A DNA stretch of 64,000 nt from Paracoccus sp. IB05. GTDB taxonomy: Bacteria > Pseudomonadota > Alphaproteobacteria > Rhodobacterales > Rhodobacteraceae. The notes beneath the pieces are model-generated. The model made no database searches, was not told the origin of the DNA, and saw only the letters and a program-made list of their open reading frames with translations. Positions 35,527-43,518 of this stretch are shown one piece after another. Within the stretch, counting starts at the first letter, position 1, and each line of letters begins with the position of its first letter. The stretch covers positions 178,939-242,938 of the forward strand of contig NZ_JAEFCF010000002.1 in the NCBI RefSeq assembly GCF_016405985.1, written 5' to 3'. Both the position numbers and the translations under genes were made by a program.

Positions 35527-36549
35527 ATGGCGGGGGCGTTCATTCTTGGATCGGCGCGCTGCGGATCGACGCTGGTCTCAGATCTGATCCGGCTGCATCC
35601 CGAACTGCTCAGCCTCTCTGAGGTGTTTTCCACGGCCGGCGCGCGGGCCTTCCCGCCCGGTCAGCTTTCGGCGCGGGACTTCTGGCGCGGCCTCGCGGAG
35701 CCGACCCGGATCGGGTCGCTGGCCGGCAATCCGCTGCGGGCGCCGCGCGAGTTTCTCTATGGGCGCCAGGAGGGCAACCGCCATGACCCGTTTCGCTGCC
35801 CGCCGCTCCTCCAGGTGGCGCTGCCGCATCTGACTGACGCGCCCGACGACCTCTTCGACCGGCTGGCGGCGGAGGTTGCGGCTCATCCCCGGCAAGGCGT
35901 TGCGGATCACTATCGCCAGCTGTTTGGCGCAATGGCCATGGCCCGCAATCGCCGGCTGTGGGTTGAACGCTCGGGCGGCTCGCTGGTGGCGACGCGGACG
36001 CTGGCACGCCTGTTTCCCGAGGCGCGCCTTGTCCTGCTGACGCGGAGCGGCCCGGAAACCGTGCTCTCGATGAGCGACTATCCCGCCACCAGGCTGGCCG
36101 CGCGGATGTGGCAGCGGATGCGGGGCTTTGGCATCGACCTGCTTGACCCCGACAGCCATTACGGGCGCGGGCGGATCTGGCGGGCCCTGCAGGCGCTGAG
36201 CATTGCGATGCCGGTTGCGCCTATGCTGGATCGGCCCGCCGATCCGCTGCTGCTGGCGCGGTTCTGGTCGGCCATGATGATCCGGGGCGCGCGCGCGCTT
36301 GCGACCCTGCCACGGGCGCGCTGGCATCACCTTTCCTATGAGGCGCTGATCGCGGCGCCAGAGCCCGAACTGGCGGCGCTGGCCTTGTATCTGGGCGTGT
36401 CGGCCCCGGCCGGCTGGCTGCGCGAGGCGGGGGCCCGGCCGGCGCAACGCCCGTCTCGCGCGGACCGGCTTGCCCCCGCTGAGAGGGCGCGTCTTATCGC
36501 GGCCTGCGCCCCGGGCGAGGCCGCGCTGGCCGCCCTGATCCGAGGCTGA
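35527..36549 (+). CDS. Sulfotransferase family protein
   Basis: 340 residues. The PAPS-binding 5'-phosphosulfate loop is at the very N-terminus (FILGSARCGSTLVSDLI), and a 3'-phosphate-binding stretch LVLLTRSGPETVLSM lies near residue 175. These enzymes move a sulfuryl group from PAPS to a hydroxyl or amine. Because it is joined to the tetR gene (3-base gap), it may be co-regulated and could modify the product of the neighbouring condensing-enzyme operon. The acceptor is unknown. Confidence 0.75.
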   Translation: MAGAFILGSARCGSTLVSDLIRLHPELLSLSEVFSTAGARAFPPGQLSARDFWRGLAEPTRIGSLAGNPLRAPREFLYGRQEGNRHDPFRCPPLLQVALPHLTDAPDDLFDRLAAEVAAHPRQGVADHYRQLFGAMAMARNRRLWVERSGGSLVATRTLARLFPEARLVLLTRSGPETVLSMSDYPATRLAARMWQRMRGFGIDLLDPDSHYGRGRIWRALQALSIAMPVAPMLDRPADPLLLARFWSAMMIRGARALATLPRARWHHLSYEALIAAPEPELAALALYLGVSAPAGWLREAGARPAQRPSRADRLAPAERARLIAACAPGEAALAALIRG

Positions 36550-36761
36550 CCGGGCGGCTGCTCGGGCGGCAGTTCCGGGCGCGTTTCCCGCGCGGGATCT
36601 GGCACCTCCGGGGAGGTAAGAGCTAATTTTAATGTTTCGAATGCCCCCGGCCCCCGCTGGGAAAACCTTGTCTTAAGCACGCCTCTGCTTTGCTCCTCTT
36701 CGCGACGGGTGAGGGTTGGACGATCAGATGATCCCGCCGCCAAGGTGGAAAGGGGTTCGTC

Positions 36762-37250
36762 ATGAAACATGTCTCGGCCCGGATGCGGGTGGGCTTTGCA
36801 GTCCTGTGCTTTTCAATCGCCAGCGGAGCAATGCCGCCGCTCAGTCCGGGAAAGGCCGTGGCGCAGATGCGGCCGGCCCATATCGGCACGATCAAGGTGG
36901 TGCGGGCCGACCCCGGCGGTCTGCTCGCGGTCAGGGAACGCGAGGTCCGGCGCCTGCGGGTCAGCGGCGACCGCGTCGAGCTGCGCGGCACCTGCAATTC
37001 GGCCTGCACGATGTATCTCGGGCTCGACAATATCTGCGTCCACCGCCGCGCGAGCTTTGGCTTTCATGGCCCGAGCTTTTACGGCAAGCCGCTGCCAAAG
37101 CCGGAATTTGACCACTGGTCGCAGATCATGGCGCAGAATTACCGCGAGCCGCTTCGCAGCTGGTTCCTGGAAACGGCGCGCTACACGATCGACAGCCCTC
37201 TCCGGGTGAGCGGGGCAGAGCTGATCCGCCTCGGCTATCCGGAATGCTGA
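36762..37250 (+). CDS. Secreted ClpP/crotonase-fold-like protein
   Basis: 162 residues. The N-terminus has a signal peptide (about 1-35, hydrophobic VGFAVLCFSIASGA). The mature part resembles periplasmic ClpP-fold proteins of the COG3904 type: GTCNSACTMYLGLDN carries a Ser (80) in the position of the ClpP nucleophile, and FGFHGPSFYG carries the His (102). Three conserved-looking Cys (GTCNSAC, NIC) may form disulfides. Proteolytic activity is not shown for the family. It sits alone, convergent with a flavin reductase. Confidence 0.5.
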   Translation: MKHVSARMRVGFAVLCFSIASGAMPPLSPGKAVAQMRPAHIGTIKVVRADPGGLLAVREREVRRLRVSGDRVELRGTCNSACTMYLGLDNICVHRRASFGFHGPSFYGKPLPKPEFDHWSQIMAQNYREPLRSWFLETARYTIDSPLRVSGAELIRLGYPEC

Positions 37251-37268
37251 TCGGGGGGACCCGGCAGA

Positions 37269-37775
37269 TCAGCTGATATCCACCGCCCGGCGATAGGCGC
37301 GCTGGCCGTAAAGCAGGGTCGCGGGGTCTTCCGACAGGGTCACACCGGTGACATGGCCGACAAAGATATGATGGGTTTCCCAGTAAAGCGCGGTGGCAAG
37401 GCGGCATTCAAACACCGCCGTCGCCCCCGCGATTTTCGGCTGGCCAAGACTTCCGGGCTGCCAGGGCATCTGGGCAAAGCGCGCGTCATGATCGGCCATG
37501 CCGCTGCGGCCGGCAAAGATATTGGCGATCCCGTGCTGGCCCTCATGCAGCAGATTGGCGCAAAAGGCGCGGTTCTTCAGGATCGCCGTCGCGGTCGAGC
37601 TGCGGTGATGGATACAGGCCAGCAGCGAGGGATGGTCGCCATCCGCTGAAACCGAGGTCAGCGAGGAAATCGTCACGCCAAAGCGCCCGCCTTCGCCATC
37701 CGTGGTGGCGACGGCGACAAAGGTCGCAGCCCGGCTCATGCCTTCGACAAAACATCTGCGCAGTTCCGGGTCCAT
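37269..37775 (-). CDS. Flavin reductase family protein, possible CobR
   Basis: 168 residues, FMN-binding split-barrel of the HpaC/flavin-reductase (DIM6) class: FGVTISSLTSVSADGDHPSLLACIHHRSSTA and a C-terminal HHIFVGHVTGV. Such proteins reduce FMN or FAD with NAD(P)H. In Brucella the Co(II)corrin reductase CobR belongs to this class and acts just before CobO. Here the gene is on the same strand, downstream of cobO-cobQ-HPP, so CobR is a reasonable guess, but an ordinary monooxygenase reductase is equally possible. AGGAGG precedes the ATG; the palindrome TGTACATTAGTACA lies just upstream. Confidence 0.65.
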   Translation of the reverse strand: MDPELRRCFVEGMSRAATFVAVATTDGEGGRFGVTISSLTSVSADGDHPSLLACIHHRSSTATAILKNRAFCANLLHEGQHGIANIFAGRSGMADHDARFAQMPWQPGSLGQPKIAGATAVFECRLATALYWETHHIFVGHVTGVTLSEDPATLLYGQRAYRRAVDIS

Positions 37776-37787
37776 GGAAGGGCCTCC

Positions 37788-37801
37788 TGTACATTAGTAC
37801 A
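37788..37801. promoter_or_regulatory. Operator-like palindrome before flavin reductase gene
   Basis: Perfect inverted repeat TGTAC-ATTA-GTACA, 13 bases upstream of the flavin reductase start and overlapping its Shine-Dalgarno region, followed by an AT-rich stretch (AAATTTATT). It is a plausible binding site for a repressor; no regulator gene is next to it. Confidence 0.5.
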
Positions 37802-37847
37802 AATTTATTGCATTGAGCGGGCAGGAAATGCCAGCGAAAAACGTGCT

Positions 37848-38483
37848 TCAGCCCGGGTCTTTGGCAATGCGGTCCTGCCAGAACGGGCGCTCCAGCCGGA
37901 ACACATCGCGCGTGCGCACATAATCCGCGCCAAAAGACCGCCCGACGAGGTCAAGCCCGGGCGTATCGACATGGCCGCGCGCCTCATCCAGCACGAAACG
38001 ATCCTCGATATGGATCGACAGCACCTCGCCGACGATCAGCATCTGCCGGGGCCCGGTCGCCACCCGCTGCAGGAGGCGGCATTCCAGGGCCACGGGGCTC
38101 GCGGCTATCCGGGGCGGCGCGATTTTGACCGAAGGCGTCAGCTCGAGCCCGGCCAGTTCCGCCTCGCTCACGCCTTCGGGTGCGTCGATCGAGGTCAGGT
38201 TCATTGCCCCGGCCAGCGCGAAAGGCACCAGGTTCACGACGAACTCGCCGCTGTCGAGGATGTTCTGTGCGGAATGTTTCAGCCCGCCATCGCGGCCGGG
38301 GCTGATCCCCAGTACGACGGTGGGCGGCTCATCCCCCATCACGTTGAAAAAGCTGAATGGCGCGGTATTCACCACGCCGGCGGCGGATTTCGTCACCACC
38401 CAGGCGATGGGGCGCGGCATGACCGTCGCGACGAGCAGCTTATAGGCGATCGCTGCCGCGCTACTTTCCAGATCGAAATGCAA
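37848..38483 (-). CDS. Flavin reductase-domain protein
   Basis: 211 residues, FMN-binding split barrel (DIM6/NTAB class): YKLLVATVMPRPIAWVVTKS, NTAPFSFFNVMGDEPPTVVL, and FVLDEARGHVDTPGLDLVGR at the C-terminus. The last block is typical of the longer NTAB-like subgroup and differs from the shorter HpaC-like neighbour. The role may be flavin-dependent reduction of a small substrate. It lies 3 bases after the HPP gene stop and is probably co-transcribed. Confidence 0.75.
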   Translation of the reverse strand: MHFDLESSAAAIAYKLLVATVMPRPIAWVVTKSAAGVVNTAPFSFFNVMGDEPPTVVLGISPGRDGGLKHSAQNILDSGEFVVNLVPFALAGAMNLTSIDAPEGVSEAELAGLELTPSVKIAPPRIAASPVALECRLLQRVATGPRQMLIVGEVLSIHIEDRFVLDEARGHVDTPGLDLVGRSFGADYVRTRDVFRLERPFWQDRIAKDPG

Positions 38484-38486
38484 ATC

Positions 38487-39644
38487 TCAGTCCTCTTCCT
38501 TGCGCTGATGTGCCAGCGCAGCGATCAGATCGGTGCGGGTGACGATGCCCAGGATACGCGTGCCTTCGAGCACCGGCACCGCATCATTCGGCCCCTCGGC
38601 CAGCAACGGCAGCAGATCATGGACCGGCGTGCCGGGGCTGCGGGTCGGCACATGGGGGTCCATCACCTCCCGCGCCCGAACGGTACGCCCGCCCGCGGCG
38701 CCCAGCAATCGCGCAAGGTTTGCGGTGAAACGGGTGCCGCTCAGCCGCGCGTCCTCGGCGCCGCGCCGGATCAGATGGATCTGAAAGATCACGCCCAGAT
38801 AGCCGCCATCCGCCGCCACCACCGGCAGCGAGGTAAAGCCCCGGTCGCGAAAGATCGCGCCAACCTCGGTCAGGGGCGTCTCGGGGCCAACGGTCACCAG
38901 GTTGCGCGACATGATCTCGCCGCAGGTAATGCCCTCGGTCTGATGCCGCGCGGCCAGGAGTTCGGCGGCCGAAATCAGCCGGGCGAGGTCTTCGACGCCG
39001 ATATTGGCGCTTTGGTGAAATTCCTGCAGCAGCCCGGCCAGTTCCGCGCGCGAGACGCCGAGCCGGTCAAGCGGGCGCGGATCGGGCTCGCCGGGCGCGG
39101 CGGTGGCAGGCTGGCGGAACGGATAGCGCCGCCCGGTCAGTGCCGCCACCAGTGCGGCCACCGGCACCAGCGCCAGCGTGCCAAGCGCGACCGGCACCAG
39201 CACGTAGAGAAAGCCGAGCTCCGCCGCCGCATGCGGGGCAAGCACCGTCGCCAGCGCAACCGCTCCTCCCGGCGGATGCAGGGCGCGGCTCAGATGCATC
39301 GCCAGCACGGCAAGCGCCGGGGCCAGCACGATCCGCAGCTCCGGTGCCTCGATGGTCAGAACCAGCGCCACGCCGACAAGGGCCGAGACCGCATTGCCCA
39401 CCACAGCCGACCAGGGCTGCGCCAGCGGGCTGTTTGGCACAGCGAATAAAAGCACCGCGCTGGCGCCAAAGGGCGCGATGACGAAGAGCCCCCAGGCCGA
39501 GGCGCCCGGGTCGGGGCTGAGAAACAGGATCAGCGCCGCCATGCCGACAAACATGCCCGCCGTGGCGCGCAGGGTTTCGGTCCAGCCGGTAAAGCCCATC
39601 GCGGGGCCGGCATGGCGCAGTGTCCGGCGCAGATATTGTCCCAT
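38487..39644 (-). CDS. HPP-family membrane protein with two CBS domains
   Basis: 385 residues. The N-terminal part (about 20-170) is an HPP transmembrane domain with four to five helices and the eponymous His-Pro-Pro in SRALHPPGGAVALATVL. The C-terminal part has two CBS motifs (EIMSRNLVTVGPETPL and EVMDPHVPTRSPGTPV), which usually bind adenosine nucleotides. HPP domains have been linked to nitrite or anion transport in cyanobacteria and plants. The gene is on the same strand as cobQ, 35 bases downstream, so co-transcription with cobO-cobQ is possible. Confidence 0.82.
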   Translation of the reverse strand: MGQYLRRTLRHAGPAMGFTGWTETLRATAGMFVGMAALILFLSPDPGASAWGLFVIAPFGASAVLLFAVPNSPLAQPWSAVVGNAVSALVGVALVLTIEAPELRIVLAPALAVLAMHLSRALHPPGGAVALATVLAPHAAAELGFLYVLVPVALGTLALVPVAALVAALTGRRYPFRQPATAAPGEPDPRPLDRLGVSRAELAGLLQEFHQSANIGVEDLARLISAAELLAARHQTEGITCGEIMSRNLVTVGPETPLTEVGAIFRDRGFTSLPVVAADGGYLGVIFQIHLIRRGAEDARLSGTRFTANLARLLGAAGGRTVRAREVMDPHVPTRSPGTPVHDLLPLLAEGPNDAVPVLEGTRILGIVTRTDLIAALAHQRKEED

Positions 39645-39679
39645 GGCGGCCTCCTGTTGCGGCGTGTCACTCTGCCCGA

Positions 39680-41140
39680 TCAGCGGGCGAGCGCAAGCAG
39701 CCCGTCACAATCGAGATGGGTTTCCATATGATCGGCAAGGCGGTCAAGGATGCGCTCCACTTCGGCGCCGTATCGGGTTGCGCCGGCGGTGATGCCGAAA
39801 TCCTTCAGCCAGGCGGCGCGGAAGGTGTCACTGGTGAAAAGCCCGTGGAGATAGCTGCCCTCGACCCTGCCATCGGGCGAACGCGCGCCTTCCGGCTGGT
39901 CGCCGAGATACGCAAAGGGACGGGCGCGGTCAGGGCCTTCGGTCCGTCCGATATGGATCTCATAGCCGGTCACATCGAGGCTGGTGGCAGCATGGCGGGC
40001 CGTGACCCGCGCCAGCCGTTTGTCACCCGACATCACCGTTTCCACATCCAGCAGACCTAGCCCCGGCGTCACCCCGGGCGCGCCTTCGATACCGTCGGGA
40101 TCGGCGACCGAGCGGCCCAGCATCTGATAGCCGCCGCAGAGCCCGAGGATCCGCCCGCCGCGCCGGTGATGCGCGAGAATGTCGATATCCCAGCCCTGTT
40201 CGCGCAGAAACGCCAGATCTCCGCGCGTCGATTTCGACCCGGGGATCACCACAAGATCACTATCGCCGGGGATCGCCTGACCGGGGAGGATCATCGAAAC
40301 CGTCAGGTCCGGCTCCAGTTTCAGCGGGTCGAGATCGTCGAAATTCGCGATCCGGCTGAGCGCAAGACAGGCCACCTTCACCCGGCCGGTGCCCGATGGC
40401 GCCAGGTCGAGCGCATCTTCCGCCGGCAAAAGCCGGGCATCGCGGAACCAGGGCAACACGCCGAAACCGCGCCAGCCGGTACGGGTCCCGATCAGCCGGT
40501 AGCCATCATCGAACAATGAGGGATCACCGCGAAAGCGATTGATCAGAAAGCCCGCGATCTGCGCGTTGTCGCCTGCGTCCAGCACGGCCTGGGTGCCGAC
40601 GATCTGCGCGATCACGCCGCCCCGGTCGATATCACCCGCCAGCACCACCGGCACATCGGCCGCCAGGGCAAAGCCCATATTGGCGATGTCATTCCGCCTC
40701 AGATTGACCTCGGCCGGGCTGCCGGCGCCTTCGACAATCACGAGATCCGCCTGGGCTTTCAGGCGCTGAAAGCTCTCCTGCACTGCCTCGGCGATCTTCG
40801 GTTTCAGGCCCGCGTAATCCTTTGCGCGCACCGAGGTCAGCCGACGCCCCTGCACCACCACTTGCGCGCCGGTATCGGTTTCAGGCTTCAGCAGGACCGG
40901 GTTCATATCGCTATGCGGCTCCACCCCGCAGGCCAGCGCCTGCAGCGCCTGGGCCCGCCCGATCTCGCCCCCGTCCACCGTCACAGCGGCATTGTTCGAC
41001 ATGTTTTGCGGCTTGAACGGCAGGACCGAAAGCCCCCGCCGCCGCGCCACCCGGCAAAGCCCCGCGACCAGCAGCGACTTGCCGACATTCGAGCCGGTGC
41101 CCTGGATCATCAGCGCGCGGCCAGGGGTCTGGCCAGACAT
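39680..41140 (-). CDS. cobQ: Cobyric acid synthase
   Basis: 486 residues. It amidates four side chains of adenosylcobyrinic acid a,c-diamide using glutamine and ATP. The N-terminal DTBS-like ATPase domain begins [20 protein letters not shown] and has [20 protein letters not shown]; the C-terminal GATase domain has the nucleophile Cys in [12 protein letters not shown] and the His in [10 protein letters not shown]. Its start overlaps the cobO stop (ATGA), so cobO-cobQ are coupled on the minus strand. Confidence 0.96.
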   Translation of the reverse strand: MSGQTPGRALMIQGTGSNVGKSLLVAGLCRVARRRGLSVLPFKPQNMSNNAAVTVDGGEIGRAQALQALACGVEPHSDMNPVLLKPETDTGAQVVVQGRRLTSVRAKDYAGLKPKIAEAVQESFQRLKAQADLVIVEGAGSPAEVNLRRNDIANMGFALAADVPVVLAGDIDRGGVIAQIVGTQAVLDAGDNAQIAGFLINRFRGDPSLFDDGYRLIGTRTGWRGFGVLPWFRDARLLPAEDALDLAPSGTGRVKVACLALSRIANFDDLDPLKLEPDLTVSMILPGQAIPGDSDLVVIPGSKSTRGDLAFLREQGWDIDILAHHRRGGRILGLCGGYQMLGRSVADPDGIEGAPGVTPGLGLLDVETVMSGDKRLARVTARHAATSLDVTGYEIHIGRTEGPDRARPFAYLGDQPEGARSPDGRVEGSYLHGLFTSDTFRAAWLKDFGITAGATRYGAEVERILDRLADHMETHLDCDGLLALAR

Positions 41141-41778
41141 CAGAACTCCACCCCGGCCTGGGCCTTAACCCCGGCGCGGAACGGATGTTTCACCATCGCC
41201 ATTTCCGTCACCAGATCGGCCATTTCCACCAGGTCCGGCTTTGCATTGCGCCCGGTCAGCACGACATGGGTCATCGGGGGTTTCTCATCGCGCAGAAACG
41301 CAAGCACCTCTGCCAGATCAAGGTAGTCATAGCGCAGCGCGATATTGATCTCGTCCAGCAGCACCATGCGGTTCCTCTCGTCCCGGATCAGCTCTTTCGC
41401 CTTTTCCCAGGCCCGCGCGGCGGCGGCGCGGTCCCGCTCCAGATCCTGGGTCTCCCAGGTAAAGCCCTCGCCCATCGTGTGGAACTGGCAGAGACCTCCG
41501 AAATTCCGCAAGATCAGATCGCGCTCGCCGGTCGACATCGCGCCTTTGATGAACTGCACCACGCCGCAGGGCATCTCATGCGCGATACAGCGCAGGATCA
41601 TCCCGAAGGCAGACGAGCTTTTGCCCTTCCCTGGCCCGGTATGGACGATGATCAGCCCCTTCTCGCCGGTCTTTTCCGCCATCATCCGGTCGCGCGCGGC
41701 TTTGATCTTCGCCTTTTTCGCGGCGTGGCGGACGGCATCTTCCGCAGGATCTGCGGCGGGATCGGGAGCATCGGTCAT
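41140..41778 (-). CDS. cobO: Cob(I)yrinic acid a,c-diamide adenosyltransferase
   Basis: 212 residues of the CobA/CobO/BtuR family: Walker [15 protein letters not shown], the [15 protein letters not shown] block and [16 protein letters not shown], which is the Walker B-like core. It transfers adenosyl from ATP to the reduced corrinoid. ATG 41778 ([10 protein letters not shown]) is chosen; the longer frame from 41940 runs through the divergent cobalamin riboswitch and is rejected. Confidence 0.95.
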   Translation of the reverse strand: MTDAPDPAADPAEDAVRHAAKKAKIKAARDRMMAEKTGEKGLIIVHTGPGKGKSSSAFGMILRCIAHEMPCGVVQFIKGAMSTGERDLILRNFGGLCQFHTMGEGFTWETQDLERDRAAAARAWEKAKELIRDERNRMVLLDEINIALRYDYLDLAEVLAFLRDEKPPMTHVVLTGRNAKPDLVEMADLVTEMAMVKHPFRAGVKAQAGVEF

Positions 41779-41832
41779 TCCTGGCCTCGCTTGACATTCG
41801 GTGGGTCTGGTGGCTTGGCTGTGGCCATCGCT

Positions 41833-42006
41833 GGTTCCTGCCATACAGCAGGCGAAGAGGGAATGCGACAGGCCGCAAGGCCCAGGCGCAGCCGCCCCCG
41901 CGACCGTGACCGGAAAGGTCGCCCAACTGCCACTGGCCACCCGGCCGGGAAGGCAGGGCGCCCGCAGGGGGATCCCCCGAAATCCGCAAGCCGGGAGACC
42001 TGCCAG
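41833..42006 (+). ncRNA. Cobalamin riboswitch 1 (upstream of DUF1636-cobW)
   Basis: Conserved B12-box parts are visible in order on the plus strand: AAGAGGGAATGCG, then GCAGCCGCCCCCGCGACCGTGA, GCCACTG, GGGAAGG and AAGCCGGGAGACCTGCC. It is followed by a GC-rich hairpin and an SD (GGAGGGG) before the DUF1636 start. Binding of coenzyme B12 should switch off the long plus-strand cob operon. Exact ends are approximate. Confidence 0.93.
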
Positions 42007-42129
42007 CGCCGGTGCGGCCCTTCGGGGCGCGCATCATTCGTAACGGGCGGCCGGGGTGAGCCGCGGGTCTGGCGGTGCATTTGCCCGCCACCTGTTCCCC
42101 GCGCAGCCACAGCCATGCCGGAGGGGCAA

Positions 42130-42480
42130 ATGGCCGGAGAAACCGAGCTTGTGGTCTGTACCACATGCAGATTGCCGGGCAGCAGCCCCGAGGCCATACG
42201 CGATGGCGCGCGGCTTTCTGAGGCGCTGACCGCCAAAGGTGTGGCGCATCGCCGTCAGGAATGCCTGTCCGCCTGTTCCAATGGCTGCGCCGTGGTGTTT
42301 CGCGGCCCGGGCCGCTGGACCTATGTGCAGGGCCATCTCGACCCCGATCTGCATCTGAACGACCTCGTCACCATGTATCACGCCTTTGCAGCGACGCCCG
42401 ATGGCATCGTCCCCTGGCGTGCGCGGCCCGAGGTCATCCGCAAGAACACAATCGCCCGTATCCCTCCGATGGAGCTTTGA
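42130..42480 (+). CDS. DUF1636 family metal-binding protein
   Basis: 116 residues. It carries Cys pairs in VVCTTCRLPG and CLSACSNGCAVVF, a ferredoxin-like or metal-binding layout shared by DUF1636 proteins found in cobalamin operons. The function is not established; a cobalt-handling or electron-transfer role is a guess. GGAGGGG is upstream of ATG 42130; ATG 42115 is an in-frame alternative. It opens the riboswitch-controlled operon and its stop is 1 base from cobW. Confidence 0.8.
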   Translation: MAGETELVVCTTCRLPGSSPEAIRDGARLSEALTAKGVAHRRQECLSACSNGCAVVFRGPGRWTYVQGHLDPDLHLNDLVTMYHAFAATPDGIVPWRARPEVIRKNTIARIPPMEL

Positions 42481-42481
42481 C

Positions 42482-43510
42482 ATGTCCGCAGACAAATCCC
42501 TGGAAAAAACCCCCGTCACCGTGATCACCGGCTTTCTTGGCGCCGGGAAAACCACGCTGATCCGGCACCTGCTGCAAAACCCGGGCGGGCGGCGCCTCGC
42601 GGTGCTGGTCAATGAATTTGGCGATGTCGGCGTCGATGGCGACCTGATCCGCGACTGCGCCGATGCCAATTGCCCGGAAAGCTCGATTGTCGAGCTCACC
42701 AATGGCTGCATCTGCTGCACCGTCGCCGATGAGTTCATCCCCTCGATCGAGAAACTGATGGCGATGGAGCCGCGCCCCGATCATATCGTGATCGAAACCT
42801 CGGGTCTTGCGCTGCCGAAACCGCTGCTGAAGGCGTTCGACTGGCCGGCTTTGCGCTCGAAAATCACCATCGACGGCGTGGTGGCAGTGGCTGATGCCGA
42901 AGCGGTCGCCGCCGGCCTTTTCGCGCCGAATCCGGCACAGCCCGGCGCGGCAGAGGCCGATCACGAGACGCCGCTTTCCGAGGTCTTCGAAGATCAGATC
43001 GCCTGCGCCGATATCGTGCTTTTGTCCAAGGCCGATCTCGCGGGGGATGCCGGTATCGCAAAGGCGAAAGCCGTGATCGAGGCCGAGGCGCCGCGCCCGC
43101 TGCCGATGCTGCCTTTGACCGAAGGCGTGATCGATGCGCGTGTCGTGCTGGGGATCGGCGCGGCTGCCGAAGACAGCCTGAATGAGCGCCCCTCGCATCA
43201 CGATGGCCACGATGATCACGATCATGACGATTTCGACACGATCGTGGTCGATCTGCCCGAGATCACCGACCCGGAGGCGCTGGCGGCAAAAGTCTCGGCC
43301 CTGGCAGCCGCGCAGAACATCCTGCGCGTCAAAGGCCATGTGGCGGTCGAAGGCAAGCCGATGCGCCTTCTGATCCAGGCCGTCGGCCCGCGTGTGCGTC
43401 ATCAGTTCGACCGGCCCTGGGGCAACCAGCCCCGCCGCTCGCAGCTTGTCGTGATCGCGGAACATGGCAATATCGACGCGGCCGCCGTTCGGGCCGCTCT
43501 GGGGGCATAA
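42482..43510 (+). CDS. cobW: CobW-family GTPase, metal chaperone
   Basis: 342 residues. The P-loop is VITGFLGAGKTTLIRHLL, the GCICC metal-binding motif is in LTNGCICCTVADEF, and the C-terminal half has a His/Asp-rich loop (HHDGHDDHDHDDFD) likely to bind metal. COG0523 proteins deliver metal to client enzymes, and CobW beside cobN is thought to bring cobalt to the cobaltochelatase. The start at 42482 is right after DUF1636; an upstream start at 42386 lies inside that gene. Confidence 0.94.
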   Translation: MSADKSLEKTPVTVITGFLGAGKTTLIRHLLQNPGGRRLAVLVNEFGDVGVDGDLIRDCADANCPESSIVELTNGCICCTVADEFIPSIEKLMAMEPRPDHIVIETSGLALPKPLLKAFDWPALRSKITIDGVVAVADAEAVAAGLFAPNPAQPGAAEADHETPLSEVFEDQIACADIVLLSKADLAGDAGIAKAKAVIEAEAPRPLPMLPLTEGVIDARVVLGIGAAAEDSLNERPSHHDGHDDHDHDDFDTIVVDLPEITDPEALAAKVSALAAAQNILRVKGHVAVEGKPMRLLIQAVGPRVRHQFDRPWGNQPRRSQLVVIAEHGNIDAAAVRAALGA

Positions 43511-43518
43511 GGGGCCTG

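Noticed and set aside
41779..41940. N-terminal extension of CobO
   Set aside because: It would be translated from the antisense of the cobalamin riboswitch and is not in the family; ATG 41778 fits better.
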